Shown here one piece after another: positions 1 through 7,960 of a DNA stretch of 64,000 nt. The translations under genes were made by a program, and so were the position numbers. The stretch is taken from the NCBI GenBank assembly GCA_040768665.1, contig JAXGMN010000056.1:18194-82193 (forward strand). The letters run 5' to 3'. Numbering within the stretch: the stretch's first letter is position 1; each line of letters begins with the position of its first letter. Source of the DNA: JABWBD01 sp040768665 (GTDB taxonomy: Bacteria > Planctomycetota > Planctomycetia > Pirellulales > Thermoguttaceae). The notes under the pieces are model-generated. The model had not been told where the DNA came from. It was given only the letters and a program-made list of their open reading frames with translations, and searched no databases.

Positions 1-391
1 ATAGCTCCAACGATCCGCACCGCTCGCACGGTGGCGGAGGATCGACGCAATCGTCCCACTCGACGACCTCGGCCTCCTTGACCGGATCGACGACCGGCGT
101 CTCCGCCCAGCCAACGAGGTCCCGCCACTCTCGGAGAGCCGTCTCGACGACGACCTCCGCCTCCTCCGGCGAGAGAGCCTCGACCCATTGGATCGCCTCT
201 CGCTCCTCGTCGACGACGACCTGCTCCGCCGGACCCAGGAGCCGGAGGAGGTCCTGCCGGTGAGCCCTGAGGACCTGCTTGTCATCGGGGGAGAGAAGTC
301 CGGCAGGAACCCGGAGACGGAGATCATGGCCGACGACCTTGATCTCGCCGCCGCCCGTCCGGATCTCAGAAAGGAGCTCGATCAGGTTCAT
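1..391 (-). CDS. TubC-like N-terminal domain protein, partial (runs off left edge)
   Basis: This minus-strand reading frame starts at an ATG at 389-391 and stays open to the window edge (130 codons seen). A CTCCTC complement at 400-405 supplies a GAGGAG ribosome site 8 nt upstream. Residues 1-52 (starting MNLIELLSEIRTGGGEIKV, then a PAGLLSPDD turn and a basic helix ending near LLRLL) have the look of the TubC N-terminal docking fold, which is common at the N-terminus of short phage, plasmid and NRPS-associated proteins. The middle is acidic and rich in Glu/Val. A CxxC pair at residues 122-125 (CERCG) suggests half of a zinc ribbon whose second half lies outside the window. It is the last visible gene of the minus-strand primase module and lies 171 nt downstream of the primase gene. 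The function is unknown; the domain call is inference from pattern. Confidence 0.7.
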   Translation of the reverse strand, partial: MNLIELLSEIRTGGGEIKVVGHDLRLRVPAGLLSPDDKQVLRAHRQDLLRLLGPAEQVVVDEEREAIQWVEALSPEEAEVVVETALREWRDLVGWAETPVVDPVKEAEVVEWDDCVDPPPPCERCGSLEL

Positions 392-424
392 AAGACGATC
401 TCCTCGATTTCGCCGGTAGAGGTT

Positions 425-502
425 GGAGGTAGGGAGGTATGGGAGGTAAGGTCCCGCTCTTTTTTGTCGGGAGGTATGGAGGTATTGGAGATATGGGAGG
501 TA
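425..502. repeat. Array of GGAGGTA heptamers (TACCTCC on the transcribed strand)
   Basis: Six perfect GGAGGTA copies lie at 425-431, 433-439, 442-448, 470-476, 478-484 and 496-502, with a variant GGAGATA at 487-493. An inverted copy TACCTCC at 564-570 overlaps the stop codon of the primase gene. Most spacings are 8-9 bp. The array occupies the gap between the primase gene and the next minus-strand gene. On the minus-strand transcript it reads UACCUCC, which resembles the anti-Shine-Dalgarno tail of 16S rRNA. It could be an iteron array or an RNA regulatory element; neither can be proved from sequence. Confidence 0.75.
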
Positions 503-562
503 AGACCCCCGTCTGGATTAATCGGGGAGTTGCCATCCGAACCCCTTACCTTCCTTTCCTCC

Positions 563-2647
563 CTACCTCCACACCCATTTCCAAAAAACCACGTTCTCCG
601 CTGACCTGCCGGTCGTCGCGACCTCTCGGCAGTGAGCGAGACCGTTGTCTCGGAGTTGTGCGAGGACCTCGACAAGGACCGCGGCCTTGATCTGCTTGCC
701 GACCGTCTGGTGAATCTCCCATCTTGAGACCCCGTTTTCCCGGTTCTTGATCAGGTTGAGGACCTTGTCCGCGAGAGCGTTGCCGGTCGAGTTCCGGAAG
801 ATCATCTCGGCGGAGGCGAAACAATACCGCCAGACCGCATGGGCCGCCCGTAGGTGATCGACGGAGATCGTCGTCGACCTGTCCGCCAGAGCATAGATCA
901 TCGAGAGCCGTAGGACCTGAGCTTCCGCTCGGCTCGTAACCGCTCCCAAGAGACCGGGGATCTCTCTGGACAATTCCGGATAGAGTTCCCGCCAAAGTTT
1001 CACCGCTCCCTGATCCCGTCGCATCCTCTCGACCGACCTCGCTGCTTCGACGACATAAGCAAGCCGCTCGGCCAGTCGGGAGAGATCGAGGTCTCGACCG
1101 CCATCGGGGAGGAGTTTCGACCGGCGGACCGCCACCCAAAGGAACCTGTTCGCGAACCCGGAGAAACAGTCCACTTCCGCGAGAGACCGGCGGAGTTCCT
1201 CTTCGGTGATGTGACCGACAATCGAGATATGAGCGTCCGTCGCCTTCGCTGGTGAGTTCTTTGCGAGGGTCTTCAGATCGCCTGCGTCCCACGCCGATCT
1301 GATCGTCGGGGACAACGTATGTCCTTCTCTCCGGCAGACCCGGAGGACGGACGAGAATTCCGACTCAAGGACGAGGAGCCGCTTATCGTCGACCCCAGGA
1401 TCGGCGAGGACCTCCTCGGTCCCGACGATCCTCCCCTTCTCCTTCACGTTTTCCGTTTTGTATATCGGATCGCGGACCGCCCAGACGAGACCCTCACCGG
1501 AGACGAGACCGGCGAGGATACGATCGCTGCTCCACTTCGCGTCAACGAACTGGAATATCTTCCGGACCCGTCCCTCGCTGGTCCCCTTTCTCCCTTTCGA
1601 AGTTTTTCCGACAAGGACGGCGTTAAGGTTCGCGTAATGATCGGTACCCTCGACAACAAAATGAGGACCTCGACCGACGACCGATCCCAATGAGACGAGC
1701 GTCTGGATCAAGATCGCCGCGTTGTCCGCTTCGGTCTCCGGCTCGATCGTCCGGACGATCTCGCCTACGAGACCATGATAGGCGTCGTCGTCGAGGATTG
1801 GCCACGGCGCCGCCTCCGGCAGAGGAACCGCCTCGACCTCCTCCTCGACGGCCTTGATCTTGATCGTCTGCTTTCGCGTGAGGTCTCCCAATATCTTGAG
1901 AACCTCGTCGTCCGCCATCGGCGGAGAGCATCGTCGACCCCAGTCGATCGCCTGCTGAGCGACGACGACCGGATCGAGACCTCGGGCGAGAGCCGATCCG
2001 ATCAGGCGGAGTGCCGTATCGTGCCGCTGGCCCTCCGCCACGCCTGGATGATTTCCGAGAGAATCAAGGTGATCTCCTCCATTTCCGATCGTGAATGAGA
2101 GGTGCGAACTTTTCGAACAATGCGAACTTTCTCCAATAACATACGCGAGCAGCCAGGCGGGAGGCACGGCGATATCCGTCTCGTCGTCGCCCACCCAGGC
2201 GTACTGCTTGCCGTTCGGATGAATAGACGGCGGCACGACCACGTAACCGCCGGATCCTCGCACGTCGATAGGCTTCCCGCCGATCTTAGCCCGGTTCTTG
2301 ATCGGGCTCCCGTTGGATCGGAAGAACAAGTGCAGACCGCCGCCGGGAGTATCGACCGCCAATGTTTCTGGGAGTTCGTCCTCGAGAACCTCCTCAAAAA
2401 AAGATCGACGACCCTCGGCCCCGTCGAGGTCAACAGCAAAGAACCCGCTTGCCGGTCCGGTGGCGACACCGATATTGCAATCCCCTTTGCCCGAAAAAAG
2501 AATTTGAACGATCGCCGGATCGGAGGAGGCATCAAGAAAGCCTCTCGGCGTTGCAGGAGCCTTACTTCGCGGCTTGCAGGGAAAGACCGGCCACCCTCGA
2601 CGAGCGTATGCGAGAGCGTAGTCGAGTATGCTTCCGTTCTGTTTCAT
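563..2647 (-). CDS. Bifunctional primase-polymerase / DUF3987-type replication protein
   Basis: This is a 694-residue protein. Residues about 5-170 match the archaeo-eukaryotic Prim-Pol domain of phages and plasmids: an opening of the type LDYALAYARRGWPVFPC, the catalytic DLD acidic motif at residues 73-75 (FAVDLDG), and the GGGLHLFF histidine strand near residue 105. From about residue 290 onward it resembles DUF3987 primase-helicase C-terminal regions, including a Walker-A-like VGKTSKGRKGTS loop near residue 345. It would prime and possibly unwind DNA for element replication. The start is supported by GGTAGG 4 nt upstream (complement at 2652-2657), the same unusual leader used by two neighbouring genes. 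The stop overlaps a TACCTCC repeat. The gene is intact in a region where terminase and transposase genes are decayed. Family confidence is good; the helicase assignment is less certain. Confidence 0.88.
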   Translation of the reverse strand: MKQNGSILDYALAYARRGWPVFPCKPRSKAPATPRGFLDASSDPAIVQILFSGKGDCNIGVATGPASGFFAVDLDGAEGRRSFFEEVLEDELPETLAVDTPGGGLHLFFRSNGSPIKNRAKIGGKPIDVRGSGGYVVVPPSIHPNGKQYAWVGDDETDIAVPPAWLLAYVIGESSHCSKSSHLSFTIGNGGDHLDSLGNHPGVAEGQRHDTALRLIGSALARGLDPVVVAQQAIDWGRRCSPPMADDEVLKILGDLTRKQTIKIKAVEEEVEAVPLPEAAPWPILDDDAYHGLVGEIVRTIEPETEADNAAILIQTLVSLGSVVGRGPHFVVEGTDHYANLNAVLVGKTSKGRKGTSEGRVRKIFQFVDAKWSSDRILAGLVSGEGLVWAVRDPIYKTENVKEKGRIVGTEEVLADPGVDDKRLLVLESEFSSVLRVCRREGHTLSPTIRSAWDAGDLKTLAKNSPAKATDAHISIVGHITEEELRRSLAEVDCFSGFANRFLWVAVRRSKLLPDGGRDLDLSRLAERLAYVVEAARSVERMRRDQGAVKLWRELYPELSREIPGLLGAVTSRAEAQVLRLSMIYALADRSTTISVDHLRAAHAVWRYCFASAEMIFRNSTGNALADKVLNLIKNRENGVSRWEIHQTVGKQIKAAVLVEVLAQLRDNGLAHCREVATTGRSAENVVFWKWVWR

Positions 2648-2713
2648 TCGTCCTACCTTTCAAAGAGAGGACCGGAGCCGACTACGACCGCCGGCTCCGG
2701 TCGAGATCCTGGA

Positions 2714-3085
2714 TCAGAACTGGACGTCTCCCTGAGCATCCGCCGGCATAACGGTCGAGATCCTGGTCGCACCGCTCGGGGTCTCCTCGACCTGGATCAG
2801 GTAGAGCTTGCCCACGCAGGGAGCCAGGTCGATCCTAACTTTCGGCTTGAGCGTCAAGCCGCTCAGGCCGCTGAGCATGCGGCCTGCAGCGTTCTTGAGC
2901 GTCGCCATAATCGAGGTAATCCTCGTTGCCTCTTCTCCCCGGTGATCGCCGTTCGCGATTTCAAAAACAAACTTGAGACCGGATCCAAACTCCTCATGTT
3001 CGGTCGGCTCCACGCCGACAAAATTCGCCCGATAAAAACCGGCGGGAGGTCCGCCACTAGCGGAAACGTCAAACTGTAGAGACAT
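2714..3085 (-). CDS. Small phage-type hypothetical protein (DUF669-like?)
   Basis: A 123-residue protein with the start MSLQFDVSASGGPPAGFY and the internal pattern YRANFVGVEPTEHEEFGSGLKFVFEI. This recalls the DUF669 and single-strand-binding-like proteins found beside phage replication genes, which bind or protect DNA. That resemblance is weak and is inference only. The gene starts 12 nt after the stop of the 57-aa upstream gene, with the leader AAAGGTAGG placing GGTAGG 4 nt before the ATG (complement 3090-3095). It lies 66 nt upstream of the primase gene, so the two are probably co-transcribed. No signal peptide or membrane segment is seen. Confidence 0.75.
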   Translation of the reverse strand: MSLQFDVSASGGPPAGFYRANFVGVEPTEHEEFGSGLKFVFEIANGDHRGEEATRITSIMATLKNAAGRMLSGLSGLTLKPKVRIDLAPCVGKLYLIQVEETPSGATRISTVMPADAQGDVQF

Positions 3086-3097
3086 TGGTCCTACCTT

Positions 3098-3271
3098 TCA
3101 TGCTGCCTCGGTCTTGATCGACTCATCCGTCGTCGAGGCGTCGACGGAGGTCGTATGGTTGCGTGATACAAGCCGGAGTAGAAACTCAACGATAGCGTCG
3201 TCGAGGTTCGTCGGCGGAGCATCGGGATCGACGTCGATTAGGAGACGGTCGAGGAGGTCGTCTACTGGCAC
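3098..3271 (-). CDS. 57-aa hypothetical protein of the primase module
   Basis: The most likely start is the GTG at 3269-3271, because AGGAGGT lies just upstream at ideal spacing, inside the end of the preceding gene. A longer form from an ATG at 3328 is possible but lacks such a site. The product, starting MPVDDLLDRLLIDVDPD, is a small acidic, largely helical protein with no recognised motif. It overlaps the upstream HTH gene by 10 nt, which suggests translational coupling. It ends right before the AAAGGTAGG leader of the next gene. The function is unknown. Confidence 0.6.
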   Translation of the reverse strand: MPVDDLLDRLLIDVDPDAPPTNLDDAIVEFLLRLVSRNHTTSVDASTTDESIKTEAA

Positions 3272-3450
3272 GGCTGGACCTCCTGATCGAGAGGCACCCG
3301 CCGGATAAGAGACTCGATCTCCTGCCACTCAAAGCGGACGGAGCCGTCTGGCAAGACGACATGCGGGAGCCGACGACGACGAGCTAGCCGCTCGGCTCGA
3401 CCTAGCGGCCAGTTCAAACGCTCGTCGATCTCTTCGGGATAAAGAAACAT
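3262..3450 (-). CDS. Small HTH (MerR/excisionase-like) DNA-binding protein
   Basis: A 62-residue protein with the pattern MFLYPEEIDERLNWPLGRA, then a basic helix (RLARRRRLPHVVLPDG) and SVRFEWQEIESLIRR. This helix-turn-helix-plus-wing layout is typical of excisionase or helix-turn-helix domain 17 proteins, in which a wing strand (LPHVVLPDGSVRF) precedes the final WxxxEIESLI helix. Such proteins regulate or direct excision of mobile elements. Its only good ribosome site (GGAGG) is buried in a perfect hairpin that touches the start codon at 3451. Three 10-bp-phased repeats lie further upstream. It may be the local regulator of the module. Confidence in the fold is moderate to good. Confidence 0.72.
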   Translation of the reverse strand: MFLYPEEIDERLNWPLGRAERLARRRRLPHVVLPDGSVRFEWQEIESLIRRVPLDQEVQPCQ

Positions 3451-3490
3451 GGCGTGTTGTCCTCCGCAAATTCACGGAGAGCAACACGCC
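3451..3490 (-). promoter_or_regulatory. Ribosome-site-masking hairpin before the HTH gene
   Basis: GGCGTGTTG (3451-3459) pairs perfectly with CAACACGCC (3482-3490), and CTCCG pairs with CGGAG inside. On the minus-strand RNA the GGAGG that would serve the HTH gene is in the inner stem, and the outer stem ends exactly at the start codon. This would block translation until opened. It could alternatively be a terminator for the upstream gene, but no U-tract follows. Confidence 0.6.
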
Positions 3491-3500
3491 ACGGAAAAGA

Positions 3501-3536
3501 GTTGGGATGTTTTGGGATGTTTCCCGATGTTTCGGG
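3501..3536. repeat. Three 10-bp-phased GATGT repeats (possible operator)
   Basis: The blocks gttgGGATGT, tttgGGATGT and ttccCGATGT follow each other with an exact 10-bp period and are closed by TTCGGGA, which also gives an inverted TCCCGA/TCGGGA. Such helical phasing is typical of protein-binding sites. They lie 50-85 bp upstream of the HTH gene and touch the stop of the 226-aa gene, so the HTH protein is an obvious candidate ligand. Confidence 0.4.
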
Positions 3537-3538
3537 AA

Positions 3539-4219
3539 CTACCGCTTGCGATCCGATCGCCGCTTCTTAACCCCGCCCCCTATTTCGGGAGCCGCTTGTC
3601 CGGTCCTGCCGTAGTTATGTTGGGCGTCGGCGTTTGCCGCCTTGCCGCGTTGCTGGTGGATCTCATCGCCAAACTGGATCTCCAAACGGTTCCACCAGGC
3701 GAGGAGCCGAGACCTTTCGACCTTCGGCTGAGCCCCCTGCCCAGGAACGATGATAGGACCTTCATAGTGATCGCTGAGCCGCTTGACCTTCGTCCGCTCC
3801 TCCTCGTCATTGCGGAGATCGAGCGTTTGTAGGATCTCCCGCCAAGAGGTGAGGTATGTTTTAGGCGTCTGGTTCGCCGGTACTGCCGCCGCCTCGATCG
3901 TCCGGAGTTCCCTCTCCGCCGCGTCCCAGTCCATATCCTTCCGATCATGCCACTTATCGGAGGAGCCGACATAGCGGAGCGTTGGGAACAAATCCGGCAG
4001 TTCGGTGGCGACCAGTTCTGCGAGCCGGCAGACCTCCATGCTCCAGTTCTGACAGCACTTCAACCAGGCGGAGTAATCATGGCGGATACCGGGGATCAAA
4101 GCCGAATACGCCAAATCGCCGCTGAGGTTTTCGAGTTGCTTGGCGTCCTTCGCCAGTTCCGTCGCCGCTTTGGGATACGCGTCCCTGATCGTTCGAGCCA
4201 GGTCTGAGATTTCGGACAT
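3539..4219 (-). CDS. 226-aa hypothetical phage/satellite protein
   Basis: A soluble protein with a helical, charged N-terminal half (residues 1-100), a basic middle and a very basic C-terminus (VKKRRSDRKR). The C-terminal part contains TKVKRLSDHYEGPIIVPGQG. No catalytic motif is recognised. The start at 4217-4219 is supported by GGTAGG 6 nt upstream (complement 4226-4231), part of the leader shared with two downstream genes. That leader sits in an 11-bp perfect inverted repeat. The gene lies between the terminase remnant and the HTH gene and has no frameshift. Nucleic-acid binding through the basic tail is a guess. Confidence 0.72.
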   Translation of the reverse strand: MSEISDLARTIRDAYPKAATELAKDAKQLENLSGDLAYSALIPGIRHDYSAWLKCCQNWSMEVCRLAELVATELPDLFPTLRYVGSSDKWHDRKDMDWDAAERELRTIEAAAVPANQTPKTYLTSWREILQTLDLRNDEEERTKVKRLSDHYEGPIIVPGQGAQPKVERSRLLAWWNRLEIQFGDEIHQQRGKAANADAQHNYGRTGQAAPEIGGGVKKRRSDRKR

Positions 4220-4225
4220 TGAGAG

Positions 4226-4273
4226 CCTACCTTTTCTTCTATGGTCCCGCCGACCGAAGGAGGAAAAGGTAGG
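4226..4273 (-). promoter_or_regulatory. Inverted repeat sequestering the AAAAGGTAGG ribosome site
   Basis: CCTACCTTTTC at 4226-4236 and GAAAAGGTAGG at 4263-4273 form an 11-bp perfect inverted repeat with a 26-nt loop. On the minus-strand RNA the 3-prime arm holds the GGUAGG ribosome site of the 226-aa gene and the 5-prime arm is its complement. Translation of the gene would therefore depend on the stem being open. Confidence 0.55.
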
Positions 4274-4339
4274 GAACTCCTCCGGACCGGCGAGACCTCG
4301 GAGCCGACCGTCATCGGCTCCGTGTTCATTGTACCGTGA

Positions 4340-5500
4340 TCATGCCGCTGTACGAAGATCCTCGGCGGTAAGCCGGATCCAGGGGATTCCGTTCTTACTA
4401 TCATGTTCACCACTTCTGATACTGAGCTGATTCGACGCCGAAGGCGTCGGGGGCGGAACTGGTGATAGTGCTCGACGCCGTCGGCGATGATCTGCGGCGT
4501 GGGCGGCGGGCGATGTCGGCCTTGACATAGAGGACGCCGACGGTCGACGCCGAGGCGGATGAAGGCGGAGTAGTCGCCGTGGCTGGCGTCGGTGCCTTTG
4601 CTGGGATCGAGGGCCAAGACTTTTAGACGGAGATCTTGGGCCAGTCGTCGAACCAGATCTGCTGGTCGAAGTAGAAGCTGGGCCACTCGCAGAGCTCGGG
4701 GTTGATGGGCGAGTTCTGCTTCTCGCGTTCGGAAGGCCGGTCGGCCGCTATCGACGCGGAGACACATGAGCGTGTACAGTCTTCGAGCTGGGGCCAGAGG
4801 ACGGCGCGCCAGAGTCCTCATGGCGAGGCGGTTTCGTCGTAGAAGGCGCGGGCGGCGTGGCGGGCGGCGGGGGCGGGGGTCGGCGTAGAGGATTCCCACA
4901 CCCCAGAGGGCGGTGCCGCGGGGCCAGGGATCGATGGAGCGGAAACGCGGCTGGTCCAGCCGGGAGTGTGGTCGAGCTCGACGGCAAGGGCTTCGCGGTG
5001 CAGGGCGGTGGCGAGATTGACGACGTTGGTCAGCGGTGTGCCGGCTTTGAGGAGCGTGCCGTGGAACCAGGTGCGGGCGTGCTCGCGCTGAAGGGCGGAC
5101 TGGATGTGGGAGTCGTTCTGGAGGTCGTCGCAGAGGATGAGCGTGGGCCGGTTGTGGCGGCGGCGGTGGCCGCGGATCCGCTGGCCGGTGCCGAAGGCCT
5201 CGATGGTGACGCCGTTGCGCAAGACGATGGAGCCGGCGCGCCAGATGGGGCCGCGGCCGACGGCATGGGGATAGCGGCGGGCGAGATAGGGATTGTCGGG
5301 CACCAAGAAGAGAGATGGGCTTCCGGCGCAGTTGGAGGGCGTGAGGCGGCGGTTCGAACGTTGGCGTCAGACGCGTCCGGTACGCGCGCGGATTCCGGAT
5401 TCGCTCTGGAGGCTGGCGGTGAAGATGGCTCGGATTCATGGGATTCACCAGACCAGCAAGACGCTGTGAGTGAATTACTACGCACTCAAGAGACGCCTTG
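4340..5500 (-). pseudogene. Phage terminase large subunit, frameshifted remnant
   Basis: Terminase-like sequence can be followed on the minus strand only by changing frame. One frame (about 5306 to 4950) gives an ATPase-domain-like stretch with FGTGQRIRGHR, LILCDDLQND and GTLLKAGTPLTNVVNLATAL. Another gives RFRSIDPWPRGTALWG (about 4900) and then LALDPSKGTDASHGDYSAF (about 4540-4625), the start of the RNase-H-like nuclease domain, followed by IADGVEHYHQF. Near 4410-4442 a third frame gives FGVESAQYQKW. In life such enzymes cut and pump phage DNA into capsids. Several frameshifts make this copy inactive. Its borders are approximate. It lies directly upstream of the 226-aa gene and is the clearest evidence that the island was once phage-related. 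Confidence 0.75.
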
Positions 5501-5534
5501 AGGAACAATCGCCCCCATCCCTCGCCGGTCCCGG

Positions 5535-5704
5535 CAACGGTGTTGGGGCGGCATTCGTGGAATTGGTTCCTCCTCCTGCCGATCGGCCTGGGCGAATGCG
5601 TCCTGCAGTGGGAAGATGCTGGCGGGGCCAAGATGCGAGTTCACCTTGAAGGGAGTCGTGCTGCCTGACCTGGACGTGGACTGAGCCGAAGCTTTGGAAG
5701 GGTG
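5535..5704 (+). pseudogene. IS66 accessory ORF A remnant
   Basis: Short stretches in different frames give AFVELVPPPADR, then GECVLQWEDAGGAKMRVHLEG, then KGVVLPDLDVD and LSRSFGR. Joined, they resemble the C-terminal half of IS66 OrfA, whose usual features are a VELxDAxGAKMRVHL stretch and a final SRSFW. At least two frameshifts and one stop separate the pieces. The remnant ends just before the TnpB start. Confidence 0.6.
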
Positions 5705-5708
5705 AGCC

Positions 5709-6077
5709 GTGATCCAGATCACACCTCAGATGCGCGTCCTGGTAGCGATTGAGCCCGCGGATTTCCGCCGAGGAATCGATGGTTTGGCTTGCCTCTGCAA
5801 ACAGATCGCTCCAGCAGGACCCGTTCTGCGGCTGGATGTTTGTGTGTTCCGCAACCGCAAAGCCACGGCGGTCAAGATCCTTGTCTATGACGGGCAAGGG
5901 TTCTGCTGGCGTGCCACAAGCGGCTGTCCAGCGGGCGTTTTCGCTGGTGGCCAAGCGACGCCAGCCAGCCGGCTCAGACGCTGGCAGCGCACCAACTGCA
6001 GGTTCCTGCTGGCCGCCGGGAACCCCACGGCAGACCAGGCGCTGCCCGTGTGGCGACCGGTGAGTCCGGGAATCTGA
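5709..6077 (+). pseudogene. tnpB: IS66 accessory TnpB, frameshifted
   Basis: The GTG at 5709 begins MIQITPQMRVLVAIEPADFR, the characteristic N-terminus of IS66 TnpB, continuing through FRNRKATAVKILVYDGQGF at about residues 50-70. After about residue 70 the family sequence stops and becomes an arginine/proline-rich frame, showing a frameshift near 5915. Intact TnpB is about 115 residues with a conserved WPT-like region after the break, and this is lost. It would have been needed with TnpC for transposition. Confidence 0.75.
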
Positions 6078-6319
6078 AACGCCCGGCGTGCCTCTTACGT
6101 TCCACGCCTGCTCGTGCTACAGTGCACGGGCCATGGTTTGCCGCAGTCCTCAAGTACCGTGGTCGCGTGGGTGACGGGGATGCCGAAGTGGCGCTCCATC
6201 CGGCAGCTCATCGCCGCGCATCCGTCGCTGAGCCGGCGGCCTTATCCCAGAAGCTTTGTGAGGCTGGACCCTGGGTTCAAGCCAACGGCCAAGTGACGAA
6301 GTCGAATCCGAAAGTCATC

Positions 6320-7960
6320 GAGTTGGGATGAAGCGGATCTGGAGTCCAAGCTGGACCAGATCGAAGCCGCCTTGGGCGCGGAGATGGCCGAGCCTTTTCG
6401 TCTGCTGCTGCAGCTGGTACGCCTGTTGGGATCGCTCCGCGAGAAGAAGCTCAGTATCCGTCGACTCGGAAAATGCTGTTTGAGCCTGACGGAACGGACA
6501 TCGAGCGTTCTATCCCTCCGCTGGATCTTCCAGCCCAGGCGAGGACACTTCGAGCGGGAATGCAGAAGACCCATCCGCCTGCCCTGGGAAACTCCGTCGA
6601 CGACCGAGAACTCCAGGCCGCGGCAGCGACTGCCCGCGCGAGGAGAGTACAGCGCCGCCGCCGGCCAGGCCATGGCCGAATTCCCGCGGCTGCTTACACG
6701 GGCTGCGCGCAAGTGGTGGTAACCCACGAATCGCCGCATCCGGGCGACGGCTGTCCGCTGCATCCACGGAACAGGTAACGTCAGCCGCGTTGGTCGCCGG
6801 TGGTGTGTTTGAAAGGCCAGGCTCCGGGTGACCGGCAAAGTCTGCGCTTCAGCGGCTACGGTGCGGCGATTGCGCGCCGTCTTCACAGCCGAGTTGCCCG
6901 GAGGAAGCAGGACCCCGTGAAGTGTGATCCGAGCGGCGGCGGTCGTCGCGACGCTGCGTTATGGAGAAGGGATGCTCAAGTAATCGCCTGCAACGGTTCC
7001 AGCAGGCGGCGGGCGTTCCTTGCCTGCGTCCGATCAGGGGAACTGGTTCGGGATGCCGCGGAGCAGGGCCTGCGAGTTGCCTATGAGAATCTGTTCGCCC
7101 TGGCGGGCGCAGGGCGACCTCGTGCACAACGACGACACGGGCATGCGCGTGTTGGAACTGACGGAGAAGATCAAACGCCAAGAGCCTCTATTGGAAGAGG
7201 ATCCTATGGCGAGGTGTTTTCACCACGGGCATTGTGTCCATGGCGGAAGGGCGGCCCGACATCATCTTGTTCTTTACCGGTCCGCATCATGGAGAAACCC
7301 CGCTCGCTTCTGGAATCGCGATTGCAGGAGCTGCTGCCGCCGATCCATGTGCGACGCCTTGAGTCGCAACATGCCCAAAAGACGCGCGTACCTGCTGGGC
7401 AACTGCTTGGTCCATGGGCGTCGGAACTTCGTCGACGTGGTCGAGTACTTTCCGGCCGAGGTCCGGTACGTGCTGGAGTGCTTGAAGAAGGTTTACAAGA
7501 CCATGCCGAGGCCAAGAAGCAACAACTGTCGGCCGACGAGCTGACCGAGGTTGCATCAACAACAAAGCGGTCCTGGTGATGGAACAACTGCGGTGCTGGC
7601 TGAAGCGCAGTTGGACGAAAAGCGGTCGAGCCGAACTCCTCCTTGGGAGGAGCGATCAACTACATGGAGAACCATTGAAGGCATTAACGCTCTTCCTGCG
7701 CGTGCCCGGTGCCCTGTTGGACAACAACGTGTGCGAACGTGCTTTGAAGATGGCCATCCGGCATCGGAAGAATTCGCTGTCTTACAAGACTTCTACATGC
7801 TGCCGTGGGCGATCTTGTACATGAGCCTCATCCATACCTGCTACTCATCAGCGCCTCGCCGGTCGACTACCTGACCGAGCTGCAACGGAATCACCAGCGG
7901 GTGCGGGCGGCTCCGGCGACTGGATGCCCTGGAACTACCGCGCGCAATTAGTCGCGACGG
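6320..7960 (+). pseudogene. tnpC: IS66 transposase TnpC, multiply frameshifted
   Basis: The N-terminal region (about 6372-6520) reads LLGSLREKKLSIRRL then SLTERTSSVLS, typical of the IS66 leucine-rich N-terminus. From about 7110 the catalytic part appears in alternating frames: LVHNDDTGMRVLEL, ELTEKIKRQEPLLEE, a FFTGPHH-like segment, CLVHGRRNFVDVVEYFP, then CWLKRSWTKSG, NNVCERALKMAIRHRKNS and finally SLIHTCY with SPVDYLTELQRN. The middle (about 6530-7000) is mostly unrecognisable. At least six frame changes are needed, so it is dead. Family assignment is firm from the LVHGRR and NNxxERALK landmarks. Confidence 0.75.

Larger units (their letters stand above)
5535..7960 (+). mobile_element. Decayed IS66-family element
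   Basis: Remains of all three IS66 genes occur in the expected order (accessory ORF A, accessory TnpB, DDE transposase TnpC), each broken by frameshifts or stops. I could not place the terminal inverted repeats, so the outer borders are those of the recognisable coding remnants. The element adjoins the terminase ghost, so this stretch has collected mobile DNA and is no longer under selection. Confidence 0.75.

Noticed and set aside
2102..3079. 325-codon plus-strand frame
   Set aside because: Antisense to the primase and 123-aa genes, which have proper motifs and leaders.
4096..5631. 511-codon minus-strand open frame
   Set aside because: Mostly Pro/Arg-rich out-of-frame sequence; only parts match terminase, so it is treated as a frameshifted pseudogene.
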